DNA of 64,000 bases, taken from assembly GCF_036985595.1 (NCBI RefSeq), contig NZ_BTPU01000036.1:1-64000 (forward strand), written 5' to 3'. Of the stretch, positions 8,302 to 16,559 are shown piece after piece. Below the pieces are notes generated by a model. The model ran no database searches and had not been told where the DNA came from. It saw nothing but the letters and a program-made list of their open reading frames with translations. Within the stretch, counting starts at the first letter, position 1. Every line of letters begins with the position of its first letter. Made by a program: the position numbers and the translations under genes. The stretch is from Vallitalea maricola. Its GTDB lineage: Bacteria; Bacillota; Clostridia; Lachnospirales; Vallitaleaceae.

Positions 8302-8366
8302 AATTCTCAAAAAGATAATATTTCAAAACTTACAATCCCTTAAACACTTGTGTTTGGGGGATTTTT
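8302..8366 (+). repeat. Right attachment repeat (attR), copy of rpsI end and terminator
   Basis: This is a near copy of 6307-6370: the final rpsI codons, the stop and the full terminator, with no S9 coding sequence in front. A free-standing copy of a gene end without the gene is the classical right junction of a site-specific integrative element. The terminator stem (8334-8366) is kept except for one base change. Confidence 0.8.
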
Positions 8367-8536
8367 AAGTAATTGGAAACGAGTGAAATTATTTAAATTT
8401 TAGTAAAGCTAATTTAGCTGGTATCATAGACAAATAAGTTAAAAAATAGTAATATTAATATTGTGGTATCGGGAAAAGATAAATCTGAGATACTGATATC
8501 TGCATAAAAAATAGTAATTACAAGGGGGATATGTCT

Positions 8537-11461
8537 ATGAAAAGATTGTTTATGATAATATTTTTGATTTTATTCTTAGCTGGATGTTCTACTACAACTA
8601 AGGATAATTCTGATAATATTGCCAAAATAGATAATGAGTTTGCTGAAGACTTATCTGTAGGAGATACTAATATAAATGATACGGCAAATATAGAATTGAA
8701 ACAAGAATATAGTAAAACTATAGATTCAAAAATGATATCAACTTATAGCGAAGATGAAAGTGATGGATATTCTTCAATAGATAAAGAAAATGAAATATGT
8801 TTAGTTGATGGTTATGAAGTAATAGCTAAAAGCGAAAGTGTTATTGCAACGTCTAATGTTAAGTTTAGAAAAAAACCTGATATCAAGGCAAAAAGCATAG
8901 AACATTCATTATATGATGAAGAGCGTGGAACAGTTGATTTTTTTATAAAGGATACTTATCTCAATGTAATTGGACATACAAAAGATAAATTTGAAGTAAA
9001 TGGAAAGGAAAATTATTGGTATTATATTTTTGAAAGAGGACCATATGGTGAGACATATGAAGGATGGGCATTCGGTGAATATTTAGAACCAATTCAAAAA
9101 TTTCAAGGAATTTATGTTAGGACTGAATTAGAACAAATATCTATACGATGCTCTTTAGATAAAACAAGTGGTGAAATTGGACAGTTAGAAAAAAATAAGG
9201 AATATAAAATAATAGATATTATAAAAGATGATGAGGGTGACGTCTGGTATCATATTACTATAAATAATGAACAAGAAGGATGGGTAAATAAGCAAGGATG
9301 TACGATTGTTATTTATGATGATAATAGTTTTAAAGATGTAATTGATAATCCAATCTATAGATTTACGAATAATTGGATTTACTTTTCAAGTAAAAATTCA
9401 ATCTATAGAAAAGCTTGTGAAAGGATGGATTACGAAGTTATATACGATACTGTAAGTTCTATGAATTATATTGACTATAAAGTTATAAATGAATATCTTA
9501 TTCTAGCACTTCCAGTCATAAATGATAATAATTATATAATATTATGCAATAAAAATACTGGTGAAAACACTGTAATAGCAAAAAATGCAACCTCTATAAA
9601 AATAACTGATACTCATTTAAACTACATATGTGATTACGATTATGATTCAGTGAACATTTCAATTGAGATAAATGATTTAATAAATGGACAAGAAATAATG
9701 GAACAATATCCGTTTAATAAAGTATCAATATTTTTATATGATGATTGGGCTATATATGACAATCATATTATGTATAAAAACACATTAGAAAATTGCGATG
9801 AATTTTATTATTATAGATATCCTGAATATATAGAGCCTAATATTTATATGGATTCTGGATATTTTGTAAATAGCTTTATGAATTTAAAGAAAATTGGTAA
9901 AGAAAAGAAAATAATAAGTAGTATAAAAGATAATGTTTATCAATATGACTATTCAGATAAGTTAATTGCTTATATAAATGAAGACGATCGTTATGTATAT
10001 ATTGTTTGTAGAGAAGATGGTATTAAAAAACGTATTACAGACTTTAAGGTAAGTGAAGTAAGAGTTTTTAATGACGATGAAATATATTATAAAGTACCAG
10101 ATTCTGATATTTTATATTGCTATAAAAAATCTAAACACAGCCAAGTGATGGATAAATGTGTAAAAACATATGAAATTATTGGAGAGTATATATATTTTGC
10201 GGATACTACTAATAGCTTTTATAGAATGAAATTTGGTAGCAATAATATAGTCTTACTTTCAGAAACACAAGTAGGTCAAATAATTAAACTTAATAATGAG
10301 ATATATTACTATTTAAAATATGATAGATATAATATTATATATAAAATAACAAATGATATTACAGAAGGTAAATACGTACGCCTCATTAGTGAAATGGACT
10401 TTATGTTTAGTGGAAAAGGAAATATTTATTATTGTAATTCAAAGACTTTTACCAACCTTTTATCAATAAAACCGATTACAGGACAATTGCCAGGAAAAGT
10501 GATTCATGATGATGAAAGGTGTGGTATATTTACCTCTTATACAGGATGGGATGAAATAGTATACGTTTATAACAAGGATAACGATAACATTACCCCGATA
10601 TTCGATAATATTCATTATACTGGAACAAAGGTTTGGGGTTGCTGGGTTTATGGAATAGAATGTTCAGATATGTCTTTATATAGAAGTAATATGGTAACTC
10701 ATGAAAAGCAAAGAATTTATAATAATGTACCTAATGATTTCATATTTAATGTAGTAGATTATGAAAGGATAGTTACTCTTGTAGATGATACCGATAAGTT
10801 AAAAATATATAATATAACTACAAAAGAAGAACAGTTAATTTCTATTGAGTGTGCTGAAATACTATGGGAATATAATAATGAATTATATTATATAACTACA
10901 GATAACAGATTGATGAAGGTTAGCTTAAATGATATAAATATAAAGGAACAATTGGCTGATAACGTAAAATTAGGTCAAATGTATAATGTCGCAAATACTT
11001 CACCTTTTTGTATGTTGGTTGACATAGAGGCTGAGAACTTAAATGATTATATATTATATATAACTACAAATGATGAGTTGATAAAATTTGACATAATTAG
11101 TGGTAATAAAATTAAAATTGCAGATAACTGTAATGAAATACTTCAAGATATTAGTTACCATTTTAATTATGAACATATCTATTATATTGATCAAAAATCG
11201 TGCCTATATAGAAGTTGTGAAAATGTAAATGAGAAAATATCAACAGGAAGCATAATCCCCTTTAATGATAGATATGAAGTATTTGATAAATATATTGTTT
11301 ATATGATGCCTACTAGTGAAGAGAATTGTGTAGAATATATTAAGTATAATACAGAAACTGGAGAAAGTGAGTTTATTGGTAAGACTACTAGGTTGGTAAC
11401 ATCAATTGTGGTTAAAGATAATGAGCTGTATTATAATTATCATCGTGGAGGTTCTTGGTAA
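8537..11461 (+). CDS. Large lipoprotein with SH3-like repeats and propeller-like region
   Basis: An exported lipoprotein of about 974 residues with lipobox FLAGC at residues 15-19. I prefer the ATG at 8537, which is better spaced from the AAGGGGGA site than the ATG at 8531. Two SH3-like segments follow: residues 90-180 (FRKKPDIKAK, ending EGWAFGEYLE) and 185-255 (SIRCSLDKTSGEIG, WYHITINNEQEGWV). From about 270 onward come many short repeats of the type YxxxxxxIYYxxxxNxLYR, like those of DUF5050 or beta-propeller surface proteins. It is very rich in Asn, Asp, Ile and Tyr, and more AT-rich than the core genes. It lies just outside the right attachment copy. Function unknown; adhesion or sensing of the wall is a guess. 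Confidence 0.75.
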   Translation: MKRLFMIIFLILFLAGCSTTTKDNSDNIAKIDNEFAEDLSVGDTNINDTANIELKQEYSKTIDSKMISTYSEDESDGYSSIDKENEICLVDGYEVIAKSESVIATSNVKFRKKPDIKAKSIEHSLYDEERGTVDFFIKDTYLNVIGHTKDKFEVNGKENYWYYIFERGPYGETYEGWAFGEYLEPIQKFQGIYVRTELEQISIRCSLDKTSGEIGQLEKNKEYKIIDIIKDDEGDVWYHITINNEQEGWVNKQGCTIVIYDDNSFKDVIDNPIYRFTNNWIYFSSKNSIYRKACERMDYEVIYDTVSSMNYIDYKVINEYLILALPVINDNNYIILCNKNTGENTVIAKNATSIKITDTHLNYICDYDYDSVNISIEINDLINGQEIMEQYPFNKVSIFLYDDWAIYDNHIMYKNTLENCDEFYYYRYPEYIEPNIYMDSGYFVNSFMNLKKIGKEKKIISSIKDNVYQYDYSDKLIAYINEDDRYVYIVCREDGIKKRITDFKVSEVRVFNDDEIYYKVPDSDILYCYKKSKHSQVMDKCVKTYEIIGEYIYFADTTNSFYRMKFGSNNIVLLSETQVGQIIKLNNEIYYYLKYDRYNIIYKITNDITEGKYVRLISEMDFMFSGKGNIYYCNSKTFTNLLSIKPITGQLPGKVIHDDERCGIFTSYTGWDEIVYVYNKDNDNITPIFDNIHYTGTKVWGCWVYGIECSDMSLYRSNMVTHEKQRIYNNVPNDFIFNVVDYERIVTLVDDTDKLKIYNITTKEEQLISIECAEILWEYNNELYYITTDNRLMKVSLNDINIKEQLADNVKLGQMYNVANTSPFCMLVDIEAENLNDYILYITTNDELIKFDIISGNKIKIADNCNEILQDISYHFNYEHIYYIDQKSCLYRSCENVNEKISTGSIIPFNDRYEVFDKYIVYMMPTSEENCVEYIKYNTETGESEFIGKTTRLVTSIVVKDNELYYNYHRGGSW

Positions 11462-11496
11462 AATAAAAGTTATATAGTTAATATATCACTAATATA

Positions 11497-11528
11497 AAAA
11501 CCCTCAAACAGCGATGTTTGAGGGTTTT
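11497..11528 (+). terminator. Terminator after the large lipoprotein gene
   Basis: AAAACCCTCAAACA pairs with TGTTTGAGGGTTTT around a GCGA loop, a perfect 14-base stem ending in T. It works in both orientations and may also serve the cupin gene transcribed from the other side. Its CCCTCAAACA arm equals that of the rpsI terminator. Confidence 0.9.
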
Positions 11529-11560
11529 ACTAATTTTTGGATATCTTTATGAGTATATAC
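11504..11560 (-). pseudogene. Second integrase C-terminal scrap
   Basis: Bases 11542-11560 (ATATCTTTATGAGTATATA) match the end of the integrase remnant at 6480-6498 exactly over 19 bases. On the minus strand they read YTHKDI, followed by QKLVKPSN. Only this tail is left. A chance match of this length is unlikely, so a second related integrase gene once ended here. It touches the 3' end of the cupin gene. Confidence 0.55.
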
Positions 11561-12115
11561 CTAGCTATAGCTTTCCTCAGCTTCTGCATCTTCCTTAGTT
11601 TCATGAACCGTACCGAATGGATGCTCAGGTGGTGCATAGATAGAATATAATTTAAGAGGTTCGTCACCAGTATTGATTACATTATGCCATTTACCTGCAG
11701 GTATCATAATTGCATAATTATCATAAACTCTTTTTTGAAAATCCAGCTTATCTTTACTATCTCCCATTCTAACAAGTCCTTCACCTTCTTCAATACGTAT
11801 GAATTGATCGACATCTGGATGGACTTCTAAACCTATATCATCCCTAACATCAATACTCATCAAAGTTACTTGTAAATTGTCGCCTGTCCATAAAGCTGTA
11901 CGATAAGTTTCATTTTGTCTAGTAGCCTCCTCAATATCAACTACATATGGTTCTGGTCCATAATCTCTCAATTCAATGAATCCTAATTCTGAAGTATAGA
12001 TTGAAGTATCATCCCAATAAGGATATGGATACTTATCATAAAACATATCATATGGATCATAAATTGGTATATCAACACAGTAAGGACATGGATATTCTTT
12101 ATAATAATGATACAT
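11561..12115 (-). CDS. Cupin-domain protein with Tyr/Pro/Cys-rich N-terminus
   Basis: A 184-residue cytoplasmic protein. Residues 1-45 are a low-complexity Tyr-Pro-Asp stretch (YPCPYC, DPYDMFYDKYPYPYWDD) reminiscent of spore-coat-type sequences. Residues 70-165 form a cupin: TLMSIDVRDDIGLEVHPDVD then QFIRIEEGEG for motif 1, and MIPAGKWHNVINTGDEPLKL for motif 2. The metal-ligand histidines in EVHPDVDQ and KWHN are present. The C-terminus is acidic. It stands alone on the minus strand, next to an integrase scrap. The start is fixed by a weak AGGATAAG site. Enzymatic or storage role unknown; a coat role is only suggested by composition. Confidence 0.75.
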   Translation of the reverse strand: MYHYYKEYPCPYCVDIPIYDPYDMFYDKYPYPYWDDTSIYTSELGFIELRDYGPEPYVVDIEEATRQNETYRTALWTGDNLQVTLMSIDVRDDIGLEVHPDVDQFIRIEEGEGLVRMGDSKDKLDFQKRVYDNYAIMIPAGKWHNVINTGDEPLKLYSIYAPPEHPFGTVHETKEDAEAEESYS

Positions 12116-12314
12116 AGTACTTATCCTTTTACATAGATTTAATATATAATATGCCTTAATTCTCTAGAACGTACTTCAATCTTATGAAAATCTAAACTAC
12201 AGAAAGAAAATAAAAAAAGACTACAATTGTAATATTTTTGTTGTTTTTTCCAATTACATCATTTATACTAGAAATAAAGTAAAAACTGTTAAAATCAGAT
12301 TATAAACAAGATAA

Positions 12315-12336
12315 ACCAGAAAATAAAATTTCTGGT
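12315..12336 (+). promoter_or_regulatory. Hairpin in the leader of the 530-residue lipoprotein gene
   Basis: ACCAGAAA pairs with TTTCTGGT around a six-base loop, ending about 12 bases before the AGGAGG ribosome site. No T tail follows, so this is a leader hairpin rather than a terminator. Confidence 0.4.
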
Positions 12337-12357
12337 GCAACGTAATAGGAGGAAAAT

Positions 12358-13950
12358 ATGAAAAAAATATCATGCTTATTATTAATATTCAATTTAATGC
12401 TAGTTTTAATTGGTTGTTCAGCAAAAGAACAATTGAAATCAGAAGCTCAGGTTCAGGTATCACAACAAACTTCAGAAGATGAAAATAAAGATAAAGCAGA
12501 ACAGCCTGACAAAAAACAAGATATTAATGATAAAGAAGCAAGTAAAAAGAAAAATAGTATTGAAGAGGAGAAAGACCAGAATATAACCAAAGAGAATGAT
12601 AAACATACATCAAATGAGTCAACCAAATGGATCGAAAATAATGGAATGACAGTACAAAAACAAGTAGATAAAAAACTTAAAAACTTTGATGCTATAAAAA
12701 AATATCTACTAGATGATGAAACCTTTGGTTTGGCTTATTGTGAAATGCAAGGTGAAAACTTTAACTATGATAATTATGTTTTGCATCATATAGATTTTAC
12801 TGGTGATAATGAACTTGATACCATTATTGTTACTTATACTGATGAAGATGATTATAGAACAGTTGTTTTTGTTACGTTGGAAAATAATGATTACAAGTAT
12901 TATTTAACTGATCTAAGAGCTACTAAAGATAGTAAATTCTCCTATGAGGATGGTTTTGTAATAGAAGAACAAAATGGATATAGTAAACTAGCTGTCAATT
13001 TTTCAATTGAAGATATAAATTTTATCAAAGGAACTTATGGTGGCTTTAGTAATGAGATCATAGAATCAACTTATGATCTTAACCCTGACATGAAATACAA
13101 AGTGATAAATACAGTAAATAAAATAGATGGATACAAAAAATATGACACTGACTACATAAAATACTTTTATGATGAAACAGGGAAAGAGCATTTGATAACA
13201 CATACTAGATATCACTATGATTTTGATGAAGAAAATAATGAGCATAAGTCTACAGAAGAAATAATCGCAGATAACGATTTATCAAAGATTATGGTAGATA
13301 ATTTTATTGTAGGCAATGATGATTCCCTAAAAACTTTTGAAAAAGTCATTGAAGAAGCAGGTGATATAAAAGGTGTTATAGACTACTATATAGAAAATAG
13401 ACAGAAATTCCAAAGGAATGCGAGAATCAATTACATTAATCACACGATTCACTATATAAGCAGATTTACTGAAAATTACGATTGTATGGCAGACGATGAA
13501 ACTATATCTGATGAAAATATAGTAAAGGTTAGTTTGTGGGGTGATAATCCTATACCAGCTAACGCTGAAAGTATATTTAAGATTGTGAAATGCTTCTACA
13601 TAGATGACGGTGAAAATATGGATTATAATTTTACATTACAAGATGGATATTATAAGATAATATGTGTAGATGATAGTTATAGTAATAAAATAAGAATGCT
13701 GAGATTTGATAAAGCAATATTAGATGGGGAAGATGTAGGTTATATATCAAGGCAAGATGAATATGTGGATATTATATTTGATACTAAAGAGAATGTTTTT
13801 ACAAAAGCTGATAATATTGTATATCCTACTATATTAATTAAAAATCTTTCACAGTTAAATGAATTGAAACATAAGAGTATTTGGAAAGCAAATGCAGTGA
13901 TTATACCTGAAAAGGTCATTTTTCTTGAATATGCAGATGAAGACATTTAA
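12358..13950 (+). CDS. Lipoprotein of unknown function
   Basis: A 530-residue lipoprotein that I do not recognise. The signal sequence is KKISCLLLIFNLMLVLIGCS, with lipobox LIGC at residues 17-20. Residues 25-95 are a Lys/Glu/Asp/Gln-rich linker, presumably unstructured and spanning the wall. The rest is a globular, acidic domain region with no cysteine cluster or known catalytic motif that I can name. An AGGAGG site lies 7 bases ahead of the ATG. It is transcribed alone, away from the cupin gene, and ends at the terminator at 14033. Confidence 0.7.
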   Translation: MKKISCLLLIFNLMLVLIGCSAKEQLKSEAQVQVSQQTSEDENKDKAEQPDKKQDINDKEASKKKNSIEEEKDQNITKENDKHTSNESTKWIENNGMTVQKQVDKKLKNFDAIKKYLLDDETFGLAYCEMQGENFNYDNYVLHHIDFTGDNELDTIIVTYTDEDDYRTVVFVTLENNDYKYYLTDLRATKDSKFSYEDGFVIEEQNGYSKLAVNFSIEDINFIKGTYGGFSNEIIESTYDLNPDMKYKVINTVNKIDGYKKYDTDYIKYFYDETGKEHLITHTRYHYDFDEENNEHKSTEEIIADNDLSKIMVDNFIVGNDDSLKTFEKVIEEAGDIKGVIDYYIENRQKFQRNARINYINHTIHYISRFTENYDCMADDETISDENIVKVSLWGDNPIPANAESIFKIVKCFYIDDGENMDYNFTLQDGYYKIICVDDSYSNKIRMLRFDKAILDGEDVGYISRQDEYVDIIFDTKENVFTKADNIVYPTILIKNLSQLNELKHKSIWKANAVIIPEKVIFLEYADEDI

Positions 13951-14032
13951 TGAAAAAAAGATTGTTAATCTATATATGTCAAATAAACTAAATGATTTAA
14001 TTTTATACTAACAAATAAATTGTATTTACCTA

Positions 14033-14070
14033 ATGAACCTCAAAATATAACAAATTAGAGGTTCATTTTT
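14033..14070 (+). terminator. Terminator after the 530-residue lipoprotein
   Basis: ATGAACCTC pairs with GAGGTTCAT and is followed by TTTTTAT. The loop is about 17 bases. Confidence 0.8.
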
Positions 14071-14185
14071 ATATTCGAATGAATTACTACTTTTTAATAT
14101 ATGAATAGAAACTGATCATAATATCAAGGAAGTTTTTATTTACTAGTTAAATTATTGAACTTAGTAAATAATATTTAAAAAGTCA

Positions 14186-14214
14186 TTGACTCATATAGAA
14201 ATCAATATTATAAT
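14186..14214 (+). promoter_or_regulatory. Sigma-A promoter of the ROK/sugar gene set
   Basis: TTGACT at 14186-14191 and TATAAT at 14209-14214, spacing 17. It lies about 75 bases ahead of the ROK regulator start. Confidence 0.85.
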
Positions 14215-14287
14215 ATGATTATTAAAAGAATATACAAGGATTAATGTATAAAGAATTTATATTAATTATATTATAAGGAGCTATTAT

Positions 14288-15445
14288 ATGGCTGGTTTAA
14301 ATCATAAAGATATGAATAGTAACAATAAATACGTCCTCTTGAAAGATATAATAACAAAAGGTCCTATTTCAAGAATAGAGCTTAGTAAGACAACTGGATT
14401 AAGTAAAATGACAGTTACTGCAATTGTGAATGAGTATATCAAAAAAGATATAATATGGGAATGTAGTGAAGCAAAATCTACTGGAGGTAGAAAACGAACT
14501 AATCTAGATGTCTCCAATGATTCATTATTGACAATGGGTATTTACATAGGTCGTGATTTTTTGCAAGTTGGTATTATTAATCTGAAAGGGCAGATATTAC
14601 AGACAGAGAATATATCTTTGAACGAAATTAAAAGTAATGAAATGTTAATAGATAGTATTTTCATGTTAAGTGATAAGCTCATTCAAAGTCGATACAAAGA
14701 TAACATATGGGGAATTGGTGTATCTTGTGCAGGACCTTTATTAGTCAGTGATGGTATTATCCTGAATCCTCCTGATTTTAATAATGTTCATGAATTGAAT
14801 ATAGTTGGAATTCTAAAGAATAGATACAATCTTCCAGTATATCTGCAAAATGACATGTGCGTAGCAGCACTAGCTGAAGTATATTTTGGTGAAAATCGTC
14901 AAATTGATAACTTTATCTACATTGGAATCTCTTCTGGTATAGGAGGAGGTGTAATAATCAACAAAAAATTATTCACCGGTTCCTCTGGATTAGCAGGTAT
15001 CATTGGACACAGTATTGTAGAAATGAATGGAATTCCTTGTGAATGTGGACAAAGAGGTTGCCTTGAAAAATATAGTAGTACTAGGGCTGTGACTAAATGG
15101 GTCAAAGAACAGGGAGGCGGAGACTTATCCTGGATTGAGTTATTAAATAAAGTAGCTAAAGGGGATAAGATTTGCTTAAAAGCTATCGAGAGAATGGCTG
15201 ATTACCTAGGAGTTGCAATCTGTAATATGCAAAGTGCCTATGATACAGACTGTTTTATTATTGGTGGTGACTTGAATTCATATCAAGATATGGTTATAGA
15301 CCGATTAAAGGATAAGATGCAGGAATCCTCATTTTTTAATGAGAGAAAGAATAAGGTACAATTAAAACCTTCAACTTTCATGGCAAGTGCTTCTTTTATT
15401 GGTACAGTAGCTTTGGTTATGGAGAATAATTTAACCAATTATTAA
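14288..15445 (+). CDS. ROK-family transcriptional regulator (NagC/XylR type)
   Basis: A sugar-responsive repressor of 385 residues. Residues 15-65 form a winged helix-turn-helix (GPISRIELSKTTGLSKMTVT and onward). The remainder is a ROK kinase-like fold with GIGVSCAGPLL, YIGISSGIGGGVII and the zinc-binding CECGQRGCLE motif. The presence of the DNA-binding domain separates it from the ROK kinase downstream. An AGGAGCTATTAT site precedes the ATG. It is followed by a glucokinase-like gene and an isomerase-like gene on the same strand, so it probably controls this sugar locus; the inducer cannot be told from sequence. Confidence 0.88.
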   Translation: MAGLNHKDMNSNNKYVLLKDIITKGPISRIELSKTTGLSKMTVTAIVNEYIKKDIIWECSEAKSTGGRKRTNLDVSNDSLLTMGIYIGRDFLQVGIINLKGQILQTENISLNEIKSNEMLIDSIFMLSDKLIQSRYKDNIWGIGVSCAGPLLVSDGIILNPPDFNNVHELNIVGILKNRYNLPVYLQNDMCVAALAEVYFGENRQIDNFIYIGISSGIGGGVIINKKLFTGSSGLAGIIGHSIVEMNGIPCECGQRGCLEKYSSTRAVTKWVKEQGGGDLSWIELLNKVAKGDKICLKAIERMADYLGVAICNMQSAYDTDCFIIGGDLNSYQDMVIDRLKDKMQESSFFNERKNKVQLKPSTFMASASFIGTVALVMENNLTNY

Positions 15446-15551
15446 TATACGCTTATAGAAAGCATGACAAATAATCCGTGTTGATATAAAAAGTACGTAT
15501 TACATTTAATGATGTTAAACATAAATATAAGTAACTGAAAGGCTGATATAG

Positions 15552-16490
15552 ATGAAAATAGGAATAGATTTAGGTGGAACAACAATGTCAGCAGGAATTG
15601 TAGATGAGAATAACAGAATCATTGATAGAAACCAAATTGATACAAATAGCTCAGAGTCCCCAGAAAAACTTATTCAGAGAATGGCAAATCTAGTCAATGA
15701 ACTGATTGAAAAAGCTGATATTAAAAATATTACGCATATTGGGATAGGATGTCCAGGAATGTTGGATAGACAGAATGGTATAGTACTGTATTCCAATAAT
15801 ATTGGATGGGAAAATATACATCTTATTGATGCCATGAAAAAATACTTTCATATACCAGTATACCTAGAAAATGATGCGAATTGTGCTGCTTTAGGAGAAT
15901 ATATCGCTGGAGCAGGAAAAAAATATTCATCTATGGTAATGGTCACCTTGGGTACTGGAATTGGTGGAGGAATAATTATTGACGATACATTATATCGTGG
16001 TAAAAATGGTAACTCAAGTATTTTAGGGCATTTAATGATGGCTGATAATGGTGAATTATGTACTTGTGGACGAAAAGGGTGCTGGGAAGCATATGGTTCT
16101 GTTAGTGCTTTGATTCGTATGGCTAATGAAAAGGCTGACGAATACCCTGATTCTGAATTAGAAAAACAAAGGAAATCTTCTGGCAGATTAGATGGTAGGA
16201 ATATATTTGATGCAATACATAATGGTGACAAAGCCGCTAATGAAGTGTTTGTTAAGTATATAAGCAATGTTGCCCAAGGAATCGTTGACATTGTCAACAT
16301 ATTAGATCCTGAAGGAATTGTCATAGGAGGAGGTATCAGTAAGCAAGGAGAATTTATATTAGAACCTATCCGTAAAATTGTTAAGGAAAATATATATTGT
16401 AAATCAATGGAATTACCTAAAATCACTGCATCAGGATTGGGAAATAACGCAGGAATTATTGGAGCAGCTTGTTTAGACCATTTTGTATAG
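15552..16490 (+). CDS. ROK-family glucokinase or related hexokinase
   Basis: A cytoplasmic sugar kinase of 312 residues that phosphorylates glucose or a related hexose with ATP. It opens with the phosphate loop GIDLGGTTMSAGIV. Further marks are GIGCPGM, ENDANCAALGEY with the catalytic aspartate, TLGTGIGGGIII, the zinc motif CTCGRKGCWE and, near the end, GIVIGGGIS. It lacks a DNA-binding domain. It lies 106 bases after the ROK regulator and 70 before the isomerase-like gene. ROK kinases vary in sugar specificity (glucose, mannose, fructose, N-acetyl sugars); the isomerase neighbour makes mannose or fructose a fair alternative. Confidence 0.88.
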   Translation: MKIGIDLGGTTMSAGIVDENNRIIDRNQIDTNSSESPEKLIQRMANLVNELIEKADIKNITHIGIGCPGMLDRQNGIVLYSNNIGWENIHLIDAMKKYFHIPVYLENDANCAALGEYIAGAGKKYSSMVMVTLGTGIGGGIIIDDTLYRGKNGNSSILGHLMMADNGELCTCGRKGCWEAYGSVSALIRMANEKADEYPDSELEKQRKSSGRLDGRNIFDAIHNGDKAANEVFVKYISNVAQGIVDIVNILDPEGIVIGGGISKQGEFILEPIRKIVKENIYCKSMELPKITASGLGNNAGIIGAACLDHFV

Positions 16491-16559
16491 GTAAAGCTAA
16501 TTTTATAAAAAAAGACTAACTGTTGCTTAGCATACAAGGAAGATAATATGGAGGTAAAA

